NCBI RefSeq assembly: GCF_902686445.1
Contig: NC_062227.1
Coordinates: 24,110,777 to 24,174,776, forward strand
DNA: 64,000 bases
DNA from: Sciurus carolinensis
Lineage: Eukaryota; Chordata; Mammalia; Rodentia; Sciuridae
Reading direction: 5' to 3'
Shown piece by piece: positions 57,095 through 64,000 of the stretch. A program made the position numbers and the translations under genes. Positions within the stretch are counted from its first letter, which is position 1. Each line of letters begins with the position of its first letter. The notes under the pieces were generated by a model that searched no databases, had not been told where the DNA came from, and saw nothing but the letters and a program-made list of their open reading frames with translations.

Positions 57095-57260
57095 AGTGGT
57101 CCTCAGTCAGGGAGATTTTGCCCCAGGAGACATTCCACAATGTCTGGAGACATTTTTGGTTTGTAAAACCTGCAGTGGGAAATGCCCCTGGCTTCTCTTG
57201 GCCTGGGATATTGATAAACATCTGGCACTCACAGGACAAACTCCATAACAAAGAACTAGC
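57095..57260 (+). mobile_element. hAT-type DNA transposon, copy 1
   Basis: 'tagtggtcctcagtcaggg', 'gattttgccccaggagacat', 'aatgtctggagacattttt' and 'catctggcactcacaggac' match a common mammalian MER-type hAT element whose family name I do not fix. Confidence 0.7.
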
Positions 57261-57264
57261 TGGT

Positions 57265-57754
57265 CCCACAAGTTAGTAGAGCTAAGATTGAGAGACTCAT
57301 GATGCATGTCAGAGCTCCACTGGAATTTTAAAGAAATCACCCTGCAGCACAGATATATTAAAAGTCAATCTGGAATTAGAACCTGATGACCTAGAGGCCA
57401 GGTCTGGACCCTCTGAGAGAAGCAATGTATACAGAGGTGACATGGATTTTCCTAGAAGTCAAGGTTGATTTCAGAGCTAGGCATGATTTGTGCAAAGGCT
57501 GCTTGGAAGGAGGAGGACAAACTCCATTCAGAGCTAGAATAAAGGACAACTCCCAGCCCTGACCCTGAACCTGCCCTGGACACTCTGCTGCAGATGAGGG
57601 GTAGTATTAGAGCATGTGGGAACCAAAGAGAATTCATTGATCCACTAGGAACTCTTGCTCAGGTGGGGGGCAAATATTTCCCCTTTTGAAATCCAAAGAC
57701 CAGGTAACAACTGTGAGAATATCACTTGCTCCTTTAGTCAATATCAGATTTTCA
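57265..57754. other. Spacer between two hAT-like copies
   Basis: No feature recognised. Confidence 0.35.
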
Positions 57755-57960
57755 CTTTCTAAACTGGGGGATTCCTCAAAGGGGCATTTGACAATATCTG
57801 GAGACATTTTTGATTGTCATTTCTGGGAAGATGTTGTGGCATCAGGGTGGGGAAAGCCAGAGATGCTACTCAACATCTTCCTATATACAGGACAGCCTTC
57901 CTGGCCTCCAACAAAGAATGATTGGACCCAGAAATTTAATAGTGCCAAGGTGAGAGGCCC
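57755..57960 (+). mobile_element. hAT-type DNA transposon, copy 2
   Basis: Same family and orientation as 57095-57260: 'caaaggggcatttgacaat', 'atctggagacatttttgatt', 'gagatgctactcaacatctt', 'aatttaatagtgccaagg'. Confidence 0.7.
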
Positions 57961-57964
57961 AGCT

Positions 57965-58467
57965 TCAGATCGGTAACTTGCTAGTTTGGTCATCTGTTAG
58001 AATTGAGTGGAGGATGTTTTTCAGAATGAATTGGCCTGAAATTCTGATGAATTGTTCAAAGGTGGGACCCATAAGTATTTTAAACTCTCTAGTTGATTCT
58101 CTTATAGTAGTAGATTTTCCCATATAGTAGAGGCCGAGAACCTCCAGTCTTGGCTTTGTCAGGCCCATCTTAGAGTAAGCTGAGTGGAGACCCTGCTCTT
58201 GAGGATAAATTACCTGGTATGGAGAAGGGAGACTCAAGTCAACCCAGGATCCACTGCTGTGAAGGGAGGTGAAATCTGACCACACATGGAGATCACCTGC
58301 AAGACTCGGGCAGAGGAGAGAGAGAAACAGGGTGGTTCATTTCTCTGTAGGGTGACAAAGATTCCCTAGAAAGGACATTTGTGATGATTGCTTGGCAGTA
58401 TTCATGGATGTGTTTGCACAAGCACACACTCCTTATGAAACAATGGTCTTGTCTTGGTCTGGATTCT
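57965..58467. other. Non-genic stretch
   Basis: A 106-codon minus frame (57965-58285) resembles nothing known. Confidence 0.35.
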
Positions 58468-58816
58468 GTTGCTGATTGCACAACACCACTGACTGGATAA
58501 GTTGTAAAGAAAAAAAAGTTTACTTTGGCTCATGGTTCTGGTCCAGGGTTAAGGGGCTACATCTGGTGATAACCTTCTTGCTGGCAGAGTCCCTAAGTGC
58601 CACAGGGCGTCACATGGTAAGAGAGAGTGAACACATGAGAGAGACCAAGTCAAACTGGCTTTTATAGCAGACCCATTCTCAAGACAACCTATTAACCCAT
58701 TAATAGCATGAATGGATTAACCCATTCACGAGGGCAGAGCCCTAATCTCCTCTTAAAGGTCACACCTAGCCCAACATGAGTTTTCTGAAGGGACAAACCA
58801 TATTCAAATGGTAGCA
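58468..58816 (-). mobile_element. MaLR (MST-like) solo LTR
   Basis: 'gtttactttggctcatggtt', 'cacatggtaagagagagtga', 'cattcacgagggcagagcc', 'ctcctcttaaaggtcacacc' and 'caaaccatattcaaatgg' show a minus-strand MST-type LTR. Flanks gattc and gatcc differ by one base and may be the eroded 5-bp duplication. Confidence 0.75.
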
Positions 58817-58819
58817 GAT

Positions 58820-59565
58820 CCTCACCCATTTCATTTAGGCCCCGGGACAGGAGGCCTCGAGTGTCCCAGGAGGAGTTGAAACTGGAGAACAGTAAAGTCC
58901 AATTCTTGACTTTTAACTAAAAACAGATAAATGTTGTAGGGTAAATACAGAGTTTCTAGAAGAATGCTGTTGTACCACCAGATAAAGCTTCTCTGAGTAG
59001 TGTTGGGAAGGGAACCAGGGAATTGTTGGCCAAGCATCAGTGGACTGCTGAGCTCAGTGCGTGGTGGTGGCAGTGATAGAACCTAGTGAGAGATCCTGGG
59101 AAGAAGGTCCTTGGGCTGCCCACGTGGACAGGTCTGGAGCAGCAGCCAAGGTCTTAGGACCCTCTGCACCTCCTGAGTGGGTGTGGGGGAGCTGTAGAGT
59201 TCAAATTGTGGCAGCTCAAGTCTTATGCTGAGGACTCGGAACATCGCCCTGCATCTTCTGTGCCCTAACAAAGGTGGATTTAAAGGTTTGTCCTGTCCCA
59301 GAGGCTGAGCCAAGAGAAAACAGTGGACCTGCAGAAATGCTGTGCTGCTGGGCCAAGGGAGTGAGCCCAGTGGGACTTTCCAAAGGGGGTTCCCGAATGG
59401 AGGATGCCTGTGGACATATGCCTAAGGGAAAGGCAGGCCAGGAGGAAATTTTAGACACAAAATTATAGTGAAAAACTGCAGTTGTCTACCTTGACATTTT
59501 CTGCCTTTGGTCACAATGGATCTTGACATGGGGGTTGAGTTCTAGGAAAATGAAATATGCTATAA
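58820..59565. other. Non-genic stretch
   Basis: Short minus frames (76-80 codons) overlap a plus frame at 59216-59468. Nothing recognised. Confidence 0.35.
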
Positions 59566-59570
59566 TGTCT

Positions 59571-60022
59571 TGTTTTAGTTGGATTTTTTACTGCTGTGAC
59601 CAAATGACCCGACAAGCTCAATTAGAGGAGAAAAGGTTTATTTGGGGTCCACAGTTTCATAGGTCTGAGTTCATAGACAGCCAGTTCCATTCCTCAGGGT
59701 CCAACATGAGGCAGAACATCATGGCAGGAGAATATGGTAAGGAAAGTGGCTCAGGGTATGATGATTAAGAAGCAGAGAGAAAGAGCTCTTCTCACCAGGA
59801 CAAAATACAAAGCCCAAAGTCATGCCCACAGGGACCTACCTCCTCCGGTCACACCCTACCTGCCTACAGTTACCACCAAGTTCATCTTCTCAGGGGACAA
59901 ATGCACTAATTAATAGTTGTAATAGCTAAGGTTCTTACAACCCAATCCTTTTACCTCTAAACCTTCTTGCATTGTCTCACATATAAGCTTTTGGGGGACA
60001 TTAAGTAATATCTGAAACAGCA
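59571..60022 (-). mobile_element. MaLR-type solo LTR with 5-bp duplication
   Basis: A 452-bp element, tgttttagttgg at the left and aaacagca at the right, flanked by tgtct at 59566-59570 and 60023-60027. Interior landmarks ('aggtttatttggggtccaca', 'gaacatcatggcaggagaa', 'cttttgggggacattaagt') match the LTR at 31208-31621. Confidence 0.85.
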
Positions 60023-60029
60023 TGTCTTA

Positions 60030-61020
60030 TAATTATGAGTAAATGGCATGAAAATGTAAACAATTTAAAATTTCAAGTACACTTTGGGGTAAATGGTTCC
60101 AGATGTTTACCTTCAATAAATTATAACTTTCATTAGTATTAAATCAAGTTACTATGGATCCAGCCCTGTCACTTTGATGATCAGAAATTGACCTCTCAAA
60201 GTGCTCTGGAGGGATGTGAAGATCCCTGGGATCATGGCACAGGTGCTGCCATTGCATGTCACCTCATGCCCACCCTGTATTCTGGGCAGGTGGGTGTACC
60301 ATCTCCCATAGGAGCCCTGCTTCAACCTAGCACTATCCTAATGGGAGAAAGGGAGGAGGGAAGGATGGCTTTGATTCACGTTCTTTCTATTAAAGGACCA
60401 GGCCACCCTTTTTCATTCCCCACAGCACCTATGAGAGGCTATGAATTTCATAACCACAAAGTCAAGTATGTGAATATGAAACTTCATAACTGCAATTAGT
60501 TCTTGAGTTCCCATCTCTGGCCAGAGCAGAAAACTTGTCATTGCCAATAGAACATAAACTATGTTACTAAGTATTTCTCCTTGCACTTGGGAGTAAATGG
60601 TTCCAGATGTTTTCCTTTCCCTTCTCATGACCTCTCCTCATGACTAATCTAAGGATCAACTAGGCATTAGTGGAAAGAGTAGCTATTTCTTCATCATCTG
60701 GCTCAGTTCAATATTGCATCCTTTGCCAACCCAACATCTAGTTGTACCTTCTTTTTCATGTCATGCTAGTGTGCTTCATCTACTGGTAAAAGTTCCTTGG
60801 TCTTACTGTACTTTGGTCTCCAGGTCTACCAAGGTCACTCTGTGTCTTCTTTGAACTGTCCAGAACCACAGTGCCTCTTAAAGGCCCCTGCCCATCAGCC
60901 TCTCACTGTCCTTTTGAGGGACTTGGAAAGCTTTTGGATGGACATCCCATATTAGCTTTTTCTAGGTAATTCTAAGACAACATGCTCCCCCTCCCAGATT
61001 TAAATAGCTTAAGATAATTA
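60030..61020. other. Non-genic stretch
   Basis: A 103-codon plus frame (60188-60499) is not recognised. The phrase gtaaatggttccagatgttt occurs at about 60092 and 60593, a short repeat of unclear origin. Confidence 0.35.
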
Positions 61021-61024
61021 AGGT

Positions 61025-61710
61025 TTATAAAGGATCCCTCTTATCAGCAGGGGATAGGTTCCAGGACCACCTGTGAATACCTGAGACCAAGGATAGTATT
61101 GAAAACTATGTGCATTATGTTTTTTCCTATATACACATACCTACATTAAAATTTAATTTATAATTTAGGTTTAATAAAAGGTTAGCAATAATAATAATAA
61201 CAGAACAATTATAACAATATTCTGTAACTAAAGTTATATGAATGTGGTTTATTTCAAAATATTTTATTTTAGATTTAGCAACTTCAGCATGTGAATTTTT
61301 TCTTTCCTTATTAAATGAAGAATGTTCATCTTTTCACTTAAATGAAGCACATTATGGCTTGTCTTTGGCATATACAAACTACCAGCATTGCTACCCTTGT
61401 ACTTTGGGACAAAAACGGTACAATATCATGACAATTGTTCTGATACCCTTGACGGTCACTACGTGTCTGATGGATGGGTAGCACATACAGTACGAATTAT
61501 GCCGGACAAAGGAGTGTGTCATGTCTGGGGCAGGACAGACCAGGATGGTGTGAGTTCATTATATTACTCAGAGAGTTGCATACTGTAAAACTTAGAAATT
61601 GTTTATTTCTGGAATTTTCCATTTAATATTTTCAGATGGCAGTTGACTGTGGCTAACTGAAACTGTGGATAATCAAAAGCAAAACCTTGGATAAGAGGAA
61701 CTACTGTTTT
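61025..61710 (+). mobile_element. Tigger-type DNA transposon, long copy
   Basis: 'gatccctcttatcagcaggg' at the left, 'aggttccaggaccacctgt', 'gaacaattataacaatattc', 'tcacttaaatgaagcacat', then 'ctaactgaaactgtggataa' and 'ataagaggaactactgt' at the right. The ends are roughly inverted repeats (ctcttatc and gataagag), as expected for a DNA transposon. Confidence 0.7.
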
Positions 61711-61714
61711 TCTC

Positions 61715-64000
61715 ACTCACTCATGGAGTATGACTTTGTTTCATGTCCTCACTGGGATCCAGACAGAAGTAGCAGCTCCTATGGGAGGAAATATTTAGAG
61801 CAAGTTATATACTCTGCCTACCCTATTACCTTAGAGTTGAGATAGACTCAAAGTTGAAAGGAGATAGATGCTCAGCTCCTGTCTGTTGAAAATACCACAC
61901 TGGCACATCTACCTTCTGCACACTGTGAGCTGGCTGGCTAGGTGGGTGGCTTTTGGATTTGGAATGAGCTGCCTTCTTGTACATTGCCTCTGTGACCTCC
62001 TAACTGTGGGCATCATCTACCCCATCTTCCCTTGGAGCTTATCCCATGGGTGTCAGAGAAGAGGGTCCCTCCTTGGACACTCAGTGATACTTGTTGCCCA
62101 GAGCTTTTCCTGCCACCTGCTGTGCGATCTTTTCTTCTTCTGGGTAGATACACTGTGGAGATGTCATCAAGCATCCTTAAAATCTCATGGTTAATGATCT
62201 CATTATGCCATGAGTTGTCCCAGTCTTTGGAGGTCATAAATTCTTTCTCACCTCAAAAAACTCAGTTCTTGTAAATAGATATCTTTCAGCATCTCAGTCA
62301 TCAGTTTTAAAAATGCTATTCATAAATAACATTCAGTGGATGTTCTTGTTCTTGTGCATCTGTCTTTCCTCAAAGCAGTGGGCATCAGTGATTTAATGGA
62401 TGGAGGATAAATATGACAAAAGATTATGTGGGAGAAAAGCAGTTCTTATTTTCTCAGAATGTTTAATCCTTCCACCTTTGGGTTAGACTTTACAGAAGTT
62501 TCAAAAATAGCAAAAGAGAATTACAACAGAGAGAATAACTTCACCCAACCACAACATATCCCCGACCATCAACCTTACTATCCCAGATTGGTCCTCTCCA
62601 TGCAGAGTGTACCAAACATCCACACAAGTCATTCTAAAATCAAATGCACTCCTGGATCTGGAGAGATGAGAATTTCCCTGCTTTGGGATCAACATTGCCT
62701 TCCCCAATCCTCGCTTTCTGCCCCCTCAGGCCTCTTTTCTAGATGAACAATGGTGAATAGCTATAAGTTCCTTTCAATGGAAACCTTTCACCCTCCCAGG
62801 TCACTGTCACTCCCCTGGCATTTGTTCTGACTCTAGGGTTCTGACAATATATTCACACCAATCCAACAGAGGGGCAGGTGTCAGATTCTGGGTCAAGTCT
62901 TAAAGAACAAAATATAAGACATTTGCAGCCCTGTCTCCTTAGGCTGCAAGGTCCAGGCTGGTTCCATTTTAGTCTTTCTCCATCATCATTTCAATAAACC
63001 TCCGGATCTAGTCAAATCTAAGGTCATTTTGTTGTTAATTTCTGTAAGTTTCATGGCCATCTCTAGGCCAAGTCCAGCTACTCTCTCTCCAATTATTTAT
63101 CACCCCTTGTCTGCTGTACTTCCTCCACACCCGAAAGTTCTCATCTTTTTCAAAATTACATTCTCGGTGTGGTGCTGCGTGAGTGATTTCAGTATAATGT
63201 GTGCGCTGACCTCGCAAGTGCCTTAGTCCCATTAACCCTGCATGTCTGTAAAACCCCTGGAACATTCTTCATAAAACCCTTGAAAAGAACGTTTTCTTTT
63301 CACTGTCTTAAAACAGTGCAACTAAGACATAATTAGTGAAAAATTAGCTAAGCAGGTGACCTTTGGGGCTGAACATAATTTTTATGTCCTCATGGGCTGC
63401 AAACAGCAGTTGAATAAGAATGATACCAATTATCATTCTGAAGAGGCCACAGCCTTAGGATGAGAAACCAAAAGATGACATCTGATGCCCCGTGTCCTTC
63501 TTCACCCCCTGCCATGCTAACAATAGATGTGACTGCATCCAGTTCCCACCCAAGGGTTCTGTGAGGAATAACCAATCACCCTTATAATGGAGTGACTGTC
63601 ATCGGCATGCTCAGTAACCAACGGTGATGTGAAACAAGCCAACACCTACTCTTATCAGTTCACCTTATTTTACACCCATTCTACAGAGTCAGTGGGCTTT
63701 TTGTTTTTAAGCACAAGGAAGATATAATGCATCTATAATTGTTTTCAGATTCATGTCAGTATTTTTATATTCTTAAATAGCATCACTGTTGTACAGAAAA
63801 TTCAAAGAAGGTTTTGGAAGGGACAAGAAAACAATAGTCAGCTATTGTTAGCTGCTGCTAACCTGATTTATTTCTTTTTAGAGTGACTTCTTTTTGGAAC
63901 ACAGACTGGTTTTTAAGGGACCTACTCTATTGGATTGCACAGAGGAAATGAAGGTCAAGTGTGATAGCCAATCCCTGAGCCACTTTGGTTTTTAATATTC
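61715..64000. other. Non-genic stretch to window end
   Basis: Contains a 108-codon plus frame (61868-62194) and a 106-codon plus frame (62426-62746), both without recognised similarity and partly overlapped by other frames. No clear repeat. Confidence 0.4.

Overview
The window looks like nuclear DNA from a squirrel-family rodent (Sciuridae: ground squirrel, marmot or tree squirrel). The main evidence is its SINEs. There are many tRNA-derived ID elements and dimeric B1-dID elements (a 7SL-derived B1 left half joined to an ID right half), a combination known from sciurid and related rodents. Older mammal-wide repeats (MIR, L2, MaLR-type LTRs, hAT and Tigger-type DNA transposons, old L1) form the background. 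I recognise no host protein-coding exon, tRNA gene or functional ncRNA gene. The window is best read as intergenic or deep-intronic sequence built from layered transposons.

The centrepiece is a complete LINE-1 on the minus strand (17570-23701), flanked by a perfect 13-bp target-site duplication. In sense order it has a GC-rich 5'UTR made of about 1.65 copies of a 459-bp monomer, each with a YY1-type site, then ORF1 (one frameshift), a 31-bp spacer, ORF2 (at least seven frame disruptions), a short 3'UTR with a G-rich tract and telomere-like hexamers, and a poly(A) tail. A long antisense reading frame crosses the monomers because 459 is divisible by three.

At 47037-47540 lies a U6 snRNA/L1 chimera: a near-complete U6 copy joined directly to the last ~400 bp of the same kind of L1, with a perfect 14-bp target-site duplication. 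Its 3'UTR also carries six telomere-like hexamers.

Layout. 1-17 kb: old non-genic DNA with B1-dID/ID SINEs, microsatellites, MaLR LTRs, L2, a MER2-like element and two 5'-truncated L1 pieces. 17.5-23.7 kb: the full-length L1. 24-41 kb: ID SINEs, several solo LTRs (two with clean 5-bp duplications), an orphan piece resembling an old L1 5'UTR, SINE-into-transposon nesting, and an old L1 split by an LTR. 41-51 kb: a near-perfect 42-nt hairpin, the U6/L1 chimera and a 145-bp direct duplication. 51-53.3 kb: an MSTB-like LTR interrupted by an LTR-like block and an L1 tail, together with a 106-bp duplication. 53.3-64 kb: mostly unrecognised sequence with an unexplained 206-codon minus-strand ORF, two copies of one hAT-like element, two LTRs and a Tigger-type element.

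Nothing in the window forms an operon or pathway. The relationships that can be read are those of insertion order, target-site duplications and template switching by L1 machinery. All repeat family names come from recognising consensus-like sequence by eye and were not checked against a library.
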